In this document: positions 1 through 8,285 of the stretch, in pieces
Position numbering within the stretch: the first letter of the stretch is position 1
Layout of the letters: the number at the start of each line of letters is the position of its first letter
Source: Aeromonas jandaei
GTDB lineage: Bacteria; Pseudomonadota; Gammaproteobacteria; Enterobacterales; Aeromonadaceae
DNA: 64,000 nucleotides
Assembly (NCBI RefSeq): GCF_037890695.1
Contig: NZ_CP149571.1
Location: 1,766,001 to 1,830,000 of the forward strand
Direction of reading: 5' to 3'
The notes under the pieces: generated by a model
Told to the model about the DNA's origin: nothing
The model's database searches: none
What the model saw: only the letters and a program-made list of their open reading frames with translations
Translations under genes and position numbers: made by a program

Positions 1-366
1 GACCCCTTGCACCCGCTCATCGGCCTCGAGTGAGTGGGCTGCTGTATAGATCTGCACGTTTGGCCCGATCATCACCTCGGCCCCGATACGGATGGGGGCG
101 TTGTCCAGCAGGGTGGCACCCATGTTGATGTAGCTGTTTTTGCCAAGGTAGATGTGGCGGCCATAGGTGCAGTAGAGGGGCGGACAGATAAAGGCTCCCT
201 CTGCCAGCTCGCCGACCAGCTCCTGCAACAGCGCCCGCTGTGCATCCTCTTCCTCTGCCCGATTGAAACGGCGGTAGCGTGCCGCCGCCTCGCGCCGTAT
301 CGCCATCAATTCCGGGTCTATGCAGTTATAGGGCTGGCTGCTGATCATCTTCTGATATTCGTTCAT
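1..366 (-). CDS. maa: Maltose/galactoside O-acetyltransferase family protein (3' end outside window)
   Basis: The minus-strand frame starts at ATG 366 and runs off the left edge, giving about 122 N-terminal residues. It opens MNEYQKMISSQPYNCIDPEL, followed by an Arg/Glu-rich helix. It then enters left-handed beta-helix hexapeptide repeats with INMGATLLDNAPI and IGPNVQIYTAAHSLE, the acetyl-CoA/His active-site region of the Maa/NodL/LacA family. These cytoplasmic trimers acetylate sugars such as maltose or glucose. An AAGGA lies about 11 nt before the start. The C-terminal repeats and the stop are missing, so the exact substrate cannot be judged; maa is the best family label. Confidence 0.8.
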   Translation of the reverse strand, partial: MNEYQKMISSQPYNCIDPELMAIRREAAARYRRFNRAEEEDAQRALLQELVGELAEGAFICPPLYCTYGRHIYLGKNSYINMGATLLDNAPIRIGAEVMIGPNVQIYTAAHSLEADERVQGV

Positions 367-432
367 GGCGGTTACTTTCCTTTATCTGCCGAAAGGTTGG
401 ATATTGGCGCCAATACGGCAGAAGTAACGTGA

Positions 433-1410
433 TCACCCGCCCGATATGGGCAGAACCGGATTGGCGGGTCTGCCTTCGGCAAAGGCCAGCACATTCTCGA
501 ATGCCACGCGAAAGTAGAGTTCGTAGCTGTTTTGTTCCACATAGCCCAGATGAGGCGTCGCCAGTACATTTGGCAGGCGCAGCAAGGGCTCGTTTTCCTG
601 TGTGGCCGGTTCGGTGTCAAAGACATCGAGTGCGGCCCGCTTCTCAGGATGGCTACTGAGTTCGGCATGAAGAGCGCCCGGTTCGATAAGCTCGGCCCGG
701 CTGGTATTGACCAGCAGGGAGTCCGCTTTCATCAGGGCGAGATCGGCCCGGTTAACACAGCCGCGGGTAGCCTCGCTCAGGCGCAGATGCAGTGAGAGGA
801 TATCGGCCTGACTAAAAAACGCCTCCTTGCTGGAGGCGCTGGCATAGCCATCCAGTTCGGCCTGCTTGCGCGAAGCTTCACTGCCCCATATCAATACCGA
901 CATGTCAAATGCCTTGCCGTAGCGGGCGATCCGCTGGCCTATCTTGCCATAGCCCCAAATACCCAAGGTTAACCCTTGCAGGGTACGGCCCAGACCCAGA
1001 TCTCCGGACTGTTGCCATTGGCCTTGGCTCAGAGCGTGACTGTAAGCGGGAATATGGCGCGAGGCAGTCATGATGAGTGCCCAGCAGAGCTCGGCAGGTG
1101 CTACCGGGCTGCCGATGCCTTCGGCAATGGTTACCCCATAGCGTTGGCATAAAGCGGGAGCGATATGTTGGCTGACTTTGCCGGTCTGGCTGATGAGTTT
1201 AAGGGAGGAGAGCTGCATCAGAAGTTGTTCGTCGATGCGGGTGCGCTCGCGGATCAGCACCAGTGCCTCCACATCAGCCAGCTTGGCTGCAAGTCGCACC
1301 GGATCGGGTTCGCTCTGGTTGAGAATGATGACGTCATGAGCTGCCAGCAGCGCAAAGCAGGGGAGGTGACGCACCTGATCCTGATAGTCATCCAGAATGG
1401 CAATCCGCAT
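433..1410 (-). CDS. D-2-hydroxyacid dehydrogenase, NAD-binding
   Basis: The 325-residue protein has the two-domain layout of the D-isomer-specific 2-hydroxyacid dehydrogenases. The Rossmann signature GIWGYGKIGQRIA lies near residue 150. The catalytic triad is visible as Arg in NTSRAELI, Glu in DVFDTEPA and His in TPHLGYVE. Such enzymes reduce 2-keto acids with NAD(P)H in the cytoplasm (phosphoglycerate, glyoxylate or lactate type). The length fits a short form without the ACT domain of SerA, so it is unlikely to be the main phosphoglycerate dehydrogenase. The start is ATG with GAGAGGG just upstream. It stands alone between the acetyltransferase gene and the prmA terminator. The substrate is unknown. 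Confidence 0.88.
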   Translation of the reverse strand: MRIAILDDYQDQVRHLPCFALLAAHDVIILNQSEPDPVRLAAKLADVEALVLIRERTRIDEQLLMQLSSLKLISQTGKVSQHIAPALCQRYGVTIAEGIGSPVAPAELCWALIMTASRHIPAYSHALSQGQWQQSGDLGLGRTLQGLTLGIWGYGKIGQRIARYGKAFDMSVLIWGSEASRKQAELDGYASASSKEAFFSQADILSLHLRLSEATRGCVNRADLALMKADSLLVNTSRAELIEPGALHAELSSHPEKRAALDVFDTEPATQENEPLLRLPNVLATPHLGYVEQNSYELYFRVAFENVLAFAEGRPANPVLPISGG

Positions 1411-1564
1411 AAGAAATCCCTCTCGATAGCGTGTAGTTGGGGATCCATCTTAACGGAAACTGGGTGAGTAGTGCCTTCGAATGGGAGTGTTCGAGAAGTG
1501 CCATATCGCCTTCAAACCTCTTCGTATCAACAGTGAGTATCAACGGCGGTGGGTTCGGTAGGCC

Positions 1565-1600
1565 AAAACAATCAGGGCCCCCGAACGGGAGCCCTGATTG
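1565..1600 (-). terminator. Rho-independent terminator of prmA
   Basis: An inverted repeat (CAATCAGGG...CCCTGATTG, arms at 1569-1577 and 1592-1600) is followed on the minus strand by TTTT. It lies 29 nt past the prmA stop. Confidence 0.8.
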
Positions 1601-1628
1601 TATGGGTTGGCGTCAAAGCTGACCGCGC

Positions 1629-2507
1629 TTAACCGTGCTTGCGGCCGGAGAGGCGGCACCACTCCTCCTTGACGGCGGTCGGGTTCATCTCGAACCACTG
1701 GCCGTAGATGGTTTCCAGCTCCGGAGCCTGACTTTCCAGCACGCCGGAGAGGGCCATCAGGCTGCCCGCTTTGCCGTGGCCGGCGATCAGCGGTGCCAGT
1801 TCGCGCAGCGGGCCGGCCAGGATGTTGGCGACCACCACATCCGCTTCGACATCTTGCGGCTGGTCGGCTGGCAGATAGAGCTCAATCTGGTCGGCGACGC
1901 CGTTGCGTGCGGCGTTGTCGCGGCTGGCCTGAATCGCCTGCGGGTCGATGTCGATACCGATGACGCGGGCGGCACCCAGTTTCAGGGCGGCGATGCCGAG
2001 GATGCCGGAGCCGCAGCCAAAGTCGACCACGGTTTTACCGGCCAGATCCAGCCCGTCCAGCCACTGCAGGCAGAGAGCGGTGGTGGGGTGGGTACCGGTA
2101 CCGAAGGCCAGACCCGGATCCAGCATGACGTTGACCGCATCGGGGTTCGGCACATCGCGCCAGCTCGGGCAGATCCAGAGGCGTTCACCAAACTGCATGG
2201 GGTGGAAGTGATCCATCCATTCGCGCACCCAATCCTTGTCTTCCAGCTGCTCGACCTTGTAGCCGACGTTTTCGCCGAAGATCTGCTGGAAGAAGGCGAT
2301 GGTGGGGGCCGGATCGGTTTCGGCATCGAACAGACCCATTACCTCGGTCTCGCCCCAGAGCGGGGTTTCACCTGGCATGGGTTCATAGACTGGCACATCC
2401 TTGGCATCCATAAAGGTCACCGCCTGGGCACCACGCCCCAGCAGCATGTTGCTCACCTTGTCTGCGGTCTTGGCAGTGGCGTTGATTCGAATTTGTATCC
2501 AGGGCAT
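1629..2507 (-). CDS. prmA: Ribosomal protein L11 methyltransferase PrmA
   Basis: The 292-residue protein is full length (E. coli PrmA has 293). It trimethylates ribosomal protein L11 using S-adenosylmethionine. The N-terminal L11-binding domain is followed by [12 protein letters not shown] (residues 132-143) and the SAM-binding motif [12 protein letters not shown] (161-171). In E. coli prmA directly follows panF; here it is alone, followed by a terminator, and separated from panF by about 4 kb holding three other genes and two putative small RNAs. The start is ATG 2507. Confidence 0.97.
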   Translation of the reverse strand: MPWIQIRINATAKTADKVSNMLLGRGAQAVTFMDAKDVPVYEPMPGETPLWGETEVMGLFDAETDPAPTIAFFQQIFGENVGYKVEQLEDKDWVREWMDHFHPMQFGERLWICPSWRDVPNPDAVNVMLDPGLAFGTGTHPTTALCLQWLDGLDLAGKTVVDFGCGSGILGIAALKLGAARVIGIDIDPQAIQASRDNAARNGVADQIELYLPADQPQDVEADVVVANILAGPLRELAPLIAGHGKAGSLMALSGVLESQAPELETIYGQWFEMNPTAVKEEWCRLSGRKHG

Positions 2508-2622
2508 GGCGTCGACTCTTCATAAATGTGAAACCGCGCGATTCTATCATCATGGGCGTGTGCTGTCGTGGTTTGCCCGTACGGAGCGGGCGATGGCGGT
2601 GTCATGAGGAGGCTTTGCCGAA

Positions 2623-2641
2623 TTGGCACGGTTTCTGTATT
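2623..2641 (+). promoter_or_regulatory. Sigma54-type -24/-12 promoter for putative small RNA 1
   Basis: TTGGCACGGTTTCTGTATT matches the sigma54 consensus TGGCACG-N4-TTGCA with correct 10-nt GG-to-G spacing. The -12 element reads TGTA rather than TGCA, as in the classical E. coli pspA promoter. Predicted transcription start is near 2650. Confidence 0.55.
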
Positions 2642-2649
2642 GCTCTGTA

Positions 2650-2731
2650 GCGGCGAAGATGACCGGTTTTCGCCGAACGCTTTGCTCAAGTTCCGTCATT
2701 TTTCACTGCCACCGTCAGGTGGCATTTTTTT
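2650..2731 (+). ncRNA. Putative sigma54-dependent small RNA 1 (about 82 nt)
   Basis: Downstream of the -24/-12 element lies a compact RNA-gene layout. There is a 5' hairpin (CGGCGAA 2652-2658 pairing with TTCGCCG near 2669-2675), a single-stranded linker containing the U-rich TCATTTTTCAC, and a textbook terminator. No start codon with a ribosome site opens a credible reading frame. The U-rich stretch before a U7-tailed terminator is typical of Hfq-bound small RNAs. I do not recognise the sequence as Qrr, GlmY/GlmZ, Spot 42, RyhB or another known family. Function and expression are inferred only. Confidence 0.5.
2707..2731 (+). terminator. Strong intrinsic terminator of putative small RNA 1
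   Basis: TGCCACC-GTCA-GGTGGCA (2707-2724) is followed by seven T. No plus-strand protein gene lies upstream to account for it. Confidence 0.85.
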
Positions 2732-2768
2732 GGCTCAAAGATGGGAAGTTGCAAGGCAACCGGCATAG

Positions 2769-2787
2769 TTGGCACGCCAGCTGCAAA
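2769..2787 (+). promoter_or_regulatory. Sigma54-type -24/-12 promoter for putative small RNA 2
   Basis: TTGGCACGCCAGCTGCAAA carries both invariant dinucleotides, GG at 2771-2772 and GC at 2783-2784, with exact 10-nt spacing. It is close to the sigma54 consensus. Predicted start is near 2796. A GTTGC-AAG-GCAAC inverted repeat sits just upstream at 2748-2760. Confidence 0.6.
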
Positions 2788-2795
2788 AGCCTGAT

Positions 2796-2875
2796 GTCCT
2801 GCTGAAGGATATGTGTGTGATTGTTACCCCAATGTTCAGGTATTTAGGGCCATCCCGGTGGGATGGCCCTCTTTT
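2796..2875 (+). ncRNA. Putative sigma54-dependent small RNA 2 (about 80 nt)
   Basis: The layout repeats that of small RNA 1. A short 5' hairpin (TCCT-GCTGA-AGGA) is followed by an unpaired U/G-rich linker and a strong terminator about 50 nt after the predicted start. The primary sequence is not similar to small RNA 1, so this is not a simple duplication. No protein is encoded. I cannot assign a known family. Confidence 0.5.
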
Positions 2876-2876
2876 A
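2846..2876 (+). terminator. Strong intrinsic terminator of putative small RNA 2
   Basis: The 11-bp perfect stem AGGGCCATCCC / GGGATGGCCCT has a 3-nt loop and is followed by CTTTTAT. From here to 2995 I see nothing further. Confidence 0.85.
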
Positions 2877-2995
2877 TGGGGTTTTTATGGAGGTTCTGCG
2901 TGGTGACTGTCTGGCTCTCTGGTTGCTGCGTCCACTGTTGGGGCGTGGCTCTGGTGAGTTCACACCATGATGGTGCAGCAATTACCCATAAGGGA

Positions 2996-4012
2996 TTAGC
3001 GGGAGAAGCCGCTCATGTCGATCACCAGCTTGCCCACCATGCGGCCTGCCTCTACCTCGGCATGGGCCTGTGCCAGTGAGGTCGGGGTCAGGGCCGGCAG
3101 GGTTTTGGTCAGGGTGCTCTTCAGTACGCCCTGCTCAACCAGAGTGGCAACCTGTGTCAGCAGCTTGTGCTGCTCGATCATGTCCGGGGTCTGGAACAGG
3201 GATCGGGTGAACATGAACTCCTGGCTGAAGGTCACGCTCTTGCTCTTGAGCAGGGAGAGATCCCAGGGCTCTTTGGACTCGGCGATGGTGCAGATATGGC
3301 CAAACGGGCGGATCAGCCCTGCCATGGTGGCCCAGTGCTCGGCGGTGGCATTGGTGCAGAAGATGGCATCGACCTGAGTAATGCCAAGGGCGGTCAACTC
3401 CTCCTGCAGCTTGTGATGGTTCACGACCTGATGAGCACCCATCTCGAGGCACCACTCACGGGTTTCGGGGCGGGAAGCGGTAGCAATCACCTCCATACCC
3501 GTGAGCTGGCGAGCCAGCTGGATGGCGATGGAGCCAACTCCGCCAGCTCCGCCGATGATCAGCAGCTTGCCACGGCTCTCGCGGGTGAGGCCAAAGCGGT
3601 CGAACAGGGTCTCCCAGGCGGTGATGGCGGTCAGCGGCAGGGCGGCTGCCTCCACGTCGCTCAGACAGGTGGGGGCTATGGCGGCGATGCGCTCATCCAC
3701 CAGTTGCAGGGCGCTGTTGCTGCCGGGGCGGCTGATGTCGCCGGCATACCAGACCCGGTCGCCCGTTTTGAACAGGGTGACTTCGCTGCCGGTGGCGATC
3801 ACTTCACCGACCGCATCCCAACCCAGCACGCGCGGACTGTTTTCGACCTTGGCTTTGGGGGCGCGCACCTTGGTGTCGACCGGATTGATGGAGGTAGCGT
3901 TGACCCGCACCAGCAGGTCACGCGGGCCCGGTGTGGGGTCGGGCAGCTCGGCAGCGATAAAGCAGTCGGGATGGTCGCTCGGCAGATAGTGAGTCAGGGC
4001 AATGGCTTTCAT
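2996..4012 (-). CDS. Zinc-type alcohol dehydrogenase-like / quinone-oxidoreductase family protein
   Basis: I chose ATG 4012 (MKAIALTHYLPSDHPD, 338 residues), preceded by AAAGGAAC, over an upstream in-frame start that would run into the divergent regulator. The protein has an N-terminal GroES-like domain (NATSINPVDTKVRAP, GWDAVGEVIATG) and a Rossmann domain with IIGGAGGVGSIAIQLARQL. The Cys and His ligands of true zinc alcohol dehydrogenases are not evident. It is therefore probably an NADPH-dependent quinone/enone reductase of the 'zinc-type alcohol dehydrogenase-like' group. The 100-bp divergent spacer to the LysR gene suggests control by that regulator. Confidence 0.88.
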   Translation of the reverse strand: MKAIALTHYLPSDHPDCFIAAELPDPTPGPRDLLVRVNATSINPVDTKVRAPKAKVENSPRVLGWDAVGEVIATGSEVTLFKTGDRVWYAGDISRPGSNSALQLVDERIAAIAPTCLSDVEAAALPLTAITAWETLFDRFGLTRESRGKLLIIGGAGGVGSIAIQLARQLTGMEVIATASRPETREWCLEMGAHQVVNHHKLQEELTALGITQVDAIFCTNATAEHWATMAGLIRPFGHICTIAESKEPWDLSLLKSKSVTFSQEFMFTRSLFQTPDMIEQHKLLTQVATLVEQGVLKSTLTKTLPALTPTSLAQAHAEVEAGRMVGKLVIDMSGFSR

Positions 4013-4062
4013 GGTTGTTCCTTTCAAATCGGTGTGTTCGGGATTGCCACTCACTCTAGTCT

Positions 4063-4082
4063 GGTTAATTATCCTGATTAAG
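4063..4082. promoter_or_regulatory. Putative LysR operator in the divergent spacer
   Basis: The dyad TTAATTATCCTGATTAA lies near 4065-4081, midway between the oxidoreductase and LysR starts. It has the T-N11-A dyad form bound by LysR-family proteins. Confidence 0.45.
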
Positions 4083-4112
4083 ATGGGTAATTGGTAAAGA
4101 CTGTTTGAATAT

Positions 4113-4985
4113 ATGAACAATGTCGATCTGGAGTTGATGGGACTGTTTGCCACCGTGGTGGAGCAGGGGAGCTTTACCCGGGCGGCCGAGCTGATGGGGA
4201 TGCCGAAATCGTCGGTAAGCCAGAAGATCTCGCGACTCGAAGCTCAGCTCGGCGTGCGGCTGCTGCAGCGCACCACCCGCAGGTTGAGCCTGACCCCGCA
4301 GGGGGAGGTCTATGTGGAGCATTGTCAGGGGCTGCTGACGCTGGCTCGCAGCGCCAATCTGGCGATGGCAAGGTTGCGCTCGGCCCCGGCAGGTCGGGTG
4401 CGGATCACCGCCCCCGAGGCGACCGGTACCCTGCTGCTTGGCCGGATCCTGGCCGAGTTTCGTGCGCTTTACCCCGAGGTGGTACTGGAGCTGACCCTGA
4501 GCGATGAGCAGCTTGATCTGGTGGGCGAGGGTTATGATCTGGCGCTGCGGGCGGCGCCGCTGAAAGACTCCAGCCTCATCTGTCGGCGTATCGGTCAGGT
4601 GCCGCGCCATCTGGTGGCGGCACCCGCCTATCTGGCGGCCCACGGCATGCCGCAGCAATTGAGCGATCTGGGACGATACGCCTGTCTGGTGCACTCGGCG
4701 CTGCCGCTCTGGCCGCTGCAGGAGGGAGGCTGGCGGCCGCTGGGAGCCTGCATCAGCAACAGCCTGCTGGCGCTGCGGGAGTTGGCGATCAACGAAGGGG
4801 GGATTGCCTTGCTGCCCCATCATGTCTGCGAGGGGGATCTGGCGAGTGGCCGATTGCAGAAGGTGCTGCCGGAGCTCGCCGTGCCGCCCAATCCCTTCTA
4901 TCTCATCTATCCGAGCCGGGAGCATCTTGCTCCCGCCTTGCGAACCCTGATGGACTTTGTGGCCGAACGGCTGCCATTTGCCTGA
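4113..4985 (+). CDS. LysR-family transcriptional regulator
   Basis: The 290-residue protein has an N-terminal winged helix (residues about 5-65: FATVVEQGSFTRAAELMGMPKSSVSQKISRLE split across the helix-turn-helix). It is followed by RTTRRLSLTPQGEVY and a periplasmic-binding-protein-like effector domain (GRVRITAPEATG onward). It belongs to the AaeR/DmlR-like branch. It is divergent from the oxidoreductase gene, the usual arrangement for a LysR regulator and its target. The stop lies 4 nt from the end of the convergent PTS gene, with no terminator between them. The effector is unknown. Confidence 0.93.
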   Translation: MNNVDLELMGLFATVVEQGSFTRAAELMGMPKSSVSQKISRLEAQLGVRLLQRTTRRLSLTPQGEVYVEHCQGLLTLARSANLAMARLRSAPAGRVRITAPEATGTLLLGRILAEFRALYPEVVLELTLSDEQLDLVGEGYDLALRAAPLKDSSLICRRIGQVPRHLVAAPAYLAAHGMPQQLSDLGRYACLVHSALPLWPLQEGGWRPLGACISNSLLALRELAINEGGIALLPHHVCEGDLASGRLQKVLPELAVPPNPFYLIYPSREHLAPALRTLMDFVAERLPFA

Positions 4986-4989
4986 GTTG

Positions 4990-6417
4990 TCACCAGCTGC
5001 TCTGGCTGGCCGACTCCTGATTGGGCTTGAGACCGAGCGGCACCGACTGGCGCTCCGCCAGCATGCGGATCTGCCCCTCGATAAGCCCTGCGCTGGGGCC
5101 CAGCACCAGCACCAGCTGGTGGTCATTGAGCACGATCCAGGAGAGGCAGCCCAGCTCCAGCAAGCGGGATTGATCGACCCGGCTGATGTCGCGCACTCGC
5201 AGGCTGAGACGAGTCAGACAGACGCTCATTGCCTGCAGGTTGTCCATACCGCCCAGCACCTTGAGGTACTGGATCGCCAGCATCTGCGGGTCGGTGGGCA
5301 CCACGCTCGCAAGGCGCGGGTGCTCCTTGGCGATGGGCTTGCTCGGCATGCTGAGGGGCGCGCGCTCCAGCAGCTGATAAAAGAGCAGGGTGTAGGCGAC
5401 GAAGAACAGGATACCGACCGGAATGATCCAGAAACTGTGCTCCCCCGCCTGATAGCTCAATACCAGATCCAGCAGACCCGCGGAGAAGTAGCTGCCCACC
5501 TTGATGCCGAGCGCACTGCAAACGGCGAGCGAGAGCCCCGTCATCAGGGCGTGAGCCAGAAACAGCCAGGGGGCGGTGAAGGCGAACAGAAATTCGATGG
5601 GTTCGGTGATCCCCACCAGCGCCGAGGTGAGCGCCAGAGTAAGCAGTAAACCCCCCTGTGGCAGCCGTTGCATCCGCTGGCGGTGCAGCCAGATGGCGAA
5701 GCAGGCGCCCGGCAGGCCGAACATGATGATGGGGTAGAGGCCAGCCATATACCCCTCGTGCAACGGCTGGGCGGCAGCCAGTGCCTGCAGGTTGCTCTCG
5801 CCAAGCCCCACCACGCTGCCCAGCACCTGATGCAGGCCGAGCGGAATGAGCAGGCGGTTGAGGGTGCCAAAACAGAAGGCGCCGAAGGGGGTGGTGAGCA
5901 GATCCGAGGTGAGCAGGGTCAAGCCGCGCTCCAGCGGTGGCCAGAGTAGCGAGAGGGGAACCGCGAGCAGCAGGCAGACCAGTGCCGAAGCCAGCACGCT
6001 GGGAAACTCCCCTCTGGCCATCTGTAGCCAGCCGGGCAGCTTTTGCTGATGCACCCAGGGGTAGACAATCGCGGTGGTGAGCCCCGCCAGCAGACCGCAG
6101 ATCATATCGGCGTGCAGGTTGGGTGCCAGCGTGTTGAACGCCGTGCTGAGCAGCAGAAAGTTGACCGCTCCCGCCAGCGTTTGCCCGCCCAGCTCTTGCC
6201 GGCTCAGACCAAAGGCGATGGCCACCGCATAGATGAGCGGCATTTGGCTGAAGATCGCCTGCCCGGTGAGGGAGAGTACCGCCAGATCCAGTACATCCGG
6301 CTGCCCCAGCCGATAGATGAGGGCCGCCATCGGCAGGATGGAGACCGGCAGCAGCAAGGCATAACCGAGCCGCTGCAGGGAGTGGGTAATCAGTTGTCGA
6401 GTGGCTTTAACGGGCAT
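4990..6417 (-). CDS. PTS sugar transporter EIICB, glucose/N-acetylglucosamine family
   Basis: The protein has about ten hydrophobic segments in the first 360 residues (EIIC). It carries the family signatures GLHQVLGSVVGLGE and GITEPIEFLFAF. A C-terminal EIIB domain contains SVCLTRLSLRVRD, whose Cys is the phosphorylation site. No EIIA domain is present, so it must use EIIA from another protein. I place the start at ATG 6417 (MPVKATRQL); GTG 6447 would add ten residues, and neither has a good ribosome site. Upstream lies panF and downstream the convergent LysR gene. The sugar cannot be read from the sequence. Confidence 0.88.
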   Translation of the reverse strand: MPVKATRQLITHSLQRLGYALLLPVSILPMAALIYRLGQPDVLDLAVLSLTGQAIFSQMPLIYAVAIAFGLSRQELGGQTLAGAVNFLLLSTAFNTLAPNLHADMICGLLAGLTTAIVYPWVHQQKLPGWLQMARGEFPSVLASALVCLLLAVPLSLLWPPLERGLTLLTSDLLTTPFGAFCFGTLNRLLIPLGLHQVLGSVVGLGESNLQALAAAQPLHEGYMAGLYPIIMFGLPGACFAIWLHRQRMQRLPQGGLLLTLALTSALVGITEPIEFLFAFTAPWLFLAHALMTGLSLAVCSALGIKVGSYFSAGLLDLVLSYQAGEHSFWIIPVGILFFVAYTLLFYQLLERAPLSMPSKPIAKEHPRLASVVPTDPQMLAIQYLKVLGGMDNLQAMSVCLTRLSLRVRDISRVDQSRLLELGCLSWIVLNDHQLVLVLGPSAGLIEGQIRMLAERQSVPLGLKPNQESASQSSW

Positions 6418-6512
6418 ACTGCGGCAATCTTTTGTGACTTGGCGCACAGTTTAACCGGAAACCACCCATTTGGGGATAGTTTTGGAACCCTTTATTTATC
6501 TTTTTGTTATTG

Positions 6513-7964
6513 CTACTCGAAAAGGGCCCGAACTTCCCGCGTGGGGGCTGCGGTGAACAGGCTGACCACCACGAAAATCACCAGTGCCAGCGCGAGGCTC
6601 GGCACAATGGCGTGCAGACCGGCCAGCTTGATCTCCCACTGACTCAGAACCCCGTAGCTGACGATGCCGCTGACCATGCTGGCCAGTGCACCGGGGCCGT
6701 TGGCCCGCGACCAGTAGAGGCCAAGCACCAGCGGCCAGAGGAATACAGCCTGCAAGCCACCGAAGGCGAGCAGGTTGAGCCAGATGATCATCTCGGGCGG
6801 CTGCAGTGCCGCGAGCAGCACCAGGGTGCCGAGGATCAGGGTACAGAGCAGGGAGAGGCGCGGAATGCGCACCTCCAGCTTCTCCTGTTTCGGATTGAGA
6901 TAGTTGAGGTAGAGATCCTTCACCAGAGTGGCGGAGGCCTGGATCAGCTGGGAGTCGATGGTAGACATGATGGCCGCCATCGGCGCTGCCAGAAAGACCC
7001 CGGCCAGCCAGGGAGGCAGCACTTCCATCATCAGGGAGGGCATGATTTTGTCCGGACTGTCCATGCCGGGCAGGATGGCGCGCCCCAGAGCGCCGGCCAG
7101 ATGCATGCCGAACATCAGCAGGGCGCTCACCACAGTACCGATCAGAATGCCGCGATGGAGCGCCTTGCTGTCGCGATAGCCAAAGCAGCGCAGCGCCGAG
7201 TGGGGCAGCCCTACCACCCCGACACAGACCAGGATCCAGAAGCTCAGCATGAAGGGCTGGGTCAACATGTCGCCGGCCCCCTGCGGGCTCACCAGCTTGG
7301 GATCGATCACCTTGAGCTGGTGGATAAGGTTTGGCAGGCCGTCACCGGCGACCAGAATCCCCGCCAGCAACGCGCCGGTGCCGATCAGCATGATGATTCC
7401 CTGCAGGGCATCTGTCATCACCACGGCGCGAAAACCGCCGATGATGGTGTAGAGCAGCACGCAGCTGGCAAACAGCATCAGCCCCTGCTGGTAGGAGAGG
7501 CCGGTGGCGGTCTCCAGCAGGCGGGCACCGCCGATAAACTGCACCACCATAGTCGCGATAAAGGCGAGGATGATGGTGACTGAACCCAGCACCACCACCG
7601 CCTTGCTCCGGTAGCGGGCCCACAGCATGTCGTTGATGGTCACCGCATTGACCCGACGGGCGATGATGGCGAACTTCTTGCCCAGTACCCCCAGGGTCAG
7701 CCAGACGGTGGGCAGCTGGATCATCGCCAGCAACACCCAGCCCAGACCAATCTTGTAGGCGGCTCCCGGCCCGCCGATGAAAGAGGAGGCCGAGGTGTAG
7801 GTCGCCACCAGTGTCATCGCCAGCACCAGCCCACCCATGCTGCGGTTGCCGATGAAGTACTCCTGCACGAAGTTGCCGCCGGCGCGGTGGCGGCTGGCCC
7901 AGAAACCGACCCCCAGTACCAGCACCAGATAGATGAAGAGCGGCAGCATCAACTCAAGATTCAC
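6513..7964 (-). CDS. panF: Sodium/pantothenate symporter PanF
   Basis: The 483-residue inner-membrane protein of the sodium:solute symporter family imports pantothenate (vitamin B5) for CoA synthesis. It opens MNLELMLPLFIYLVLVLGVG and contains GNRSMGGLVLAMTLVATYTS and SSFIGGPGAAYKIGLGWVLL, the PanF-type sodium-binding helices. The start is GTG 7964 with AAGGAG upstream. The start overlaps the yhdT stop by 11 nt, so the two are translationally coupled. The yhdT-panF pair is also found in E. coli. Confidence 0.95.
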   Translation of the reverse strand: MNLELMLPLFIYLVLVLGVGFWASRHRAGGNFVQEYFIGNRSMGGLVLAMTLVATYTSASSFIGGPGAAYKIGLGWVLLAMIQLPTVWLTLGVLGKKFAIIARRVNAVTINDMLWARYRSKAVVVLGSVTIILAFIATMVVQFIGGARLLETATGLSYQQGLMLFASCVLLYTIIGGFRAVVMTDALQGIIMLIGTGALLAGILVAGDGLPNLIHQLKVIDPKLVSPQGAGDMLTQPFMLSFWILVCVGVVGLPHSALRCFGYRDSKALHRGILIGTVVSALLMFGMHLAGALGRAILPGMDSPDKIMPSLMMEVLPPWLAGVFLAAPMAAIMSTIDSQLIQASATLVKDLYLNYLNPKQEKLEVRIPRLSLLCTLILGTLVLLAALQPPEMIIWLNLLAFGGLQAVFLWPLVLGLYWSRANGPGALASMVSGIVSYGVLSQWEIKLAGLHAIVPSLALALVIFVVVSLFTAAPTREVRALFE

Positions 7965-8217
7965 GGGTGGGCTCCTTTTGCGGGCTGGCGTGGGTATCGA
8001 GCGGGATATCCACGAAGAGGCGATTGACCATCAGGGCGCAGAGGATGATGAAGATGAGCGGCATCACCATGCAGCTGAGCAGGAACCAGAGCGGGATGTC
8101 CCACAGCTCCAGATGGACTGGGATGAAATAGGCGGTGCCATACCAGGCAAAGAAGTAGAGCAGGGTCAGCAGCAGACAAAAAGCGGCTTCCCGGCGGGCG
8201 AGAGCGAAACGGTTCAC
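7954..8217 (-). CDS. yhdT: YhdT family small membrane protein (DUF997)
   Basis: I place the start at GTG 8217, directly after GGAGG, giving 87 residues (VNRFALARREAAFCLLLTLL). A longer in-frame ORF would begin inside the accC terminator. Two hydrophobic helices and the closing NRLFVDIPLD match E. coli YhdT (80 aa), always found before panF. Its function is unknown; a role linked to PanF is inferred only from context. Confidence 0.85.
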   Translation of the reverse strand: MNRFALARREAAFCLLLTLLYFFAWYGTAYFIPVHLELWDIPLWFLLSCMVMPLIFIILCALMVNRLFVDIPLDTHASPQKEPTRES

Positions 8218-8254
8218 CTTGGCCTCCGACAAATTTGAGGGGCGCAAGGATAAC

Positions 8255-8285
8255 AAAAAAGGGCCATGTCGCCATGGCCCTTTTT
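8255..8285 (-). terminator. Bidirectional-looking terminator after accC
   Basis: AGGGCCATG-gcga-CATGGCCCT is flanked by T5 and T6 runs. It separates accBC from yhdT-panF, so that pair probably has its own promoter or depends on readthrough. Confidence 0.85.

Noticed and set aside
1635..2525. 296-codon plus-strand ORF antisense to prmA
   Set aside because: It mirrors prmA almost end to end, has no ribosome site and no recognisable domain; such shadows are common in high-GC coding DNA.
2568..2805. Short plus-strand ORFs in the prmA upstream gap
   Set aside because: They cross a strong terminator and have no ribosome site or homology I can recognise; the small RNA reading explains the sequence better.
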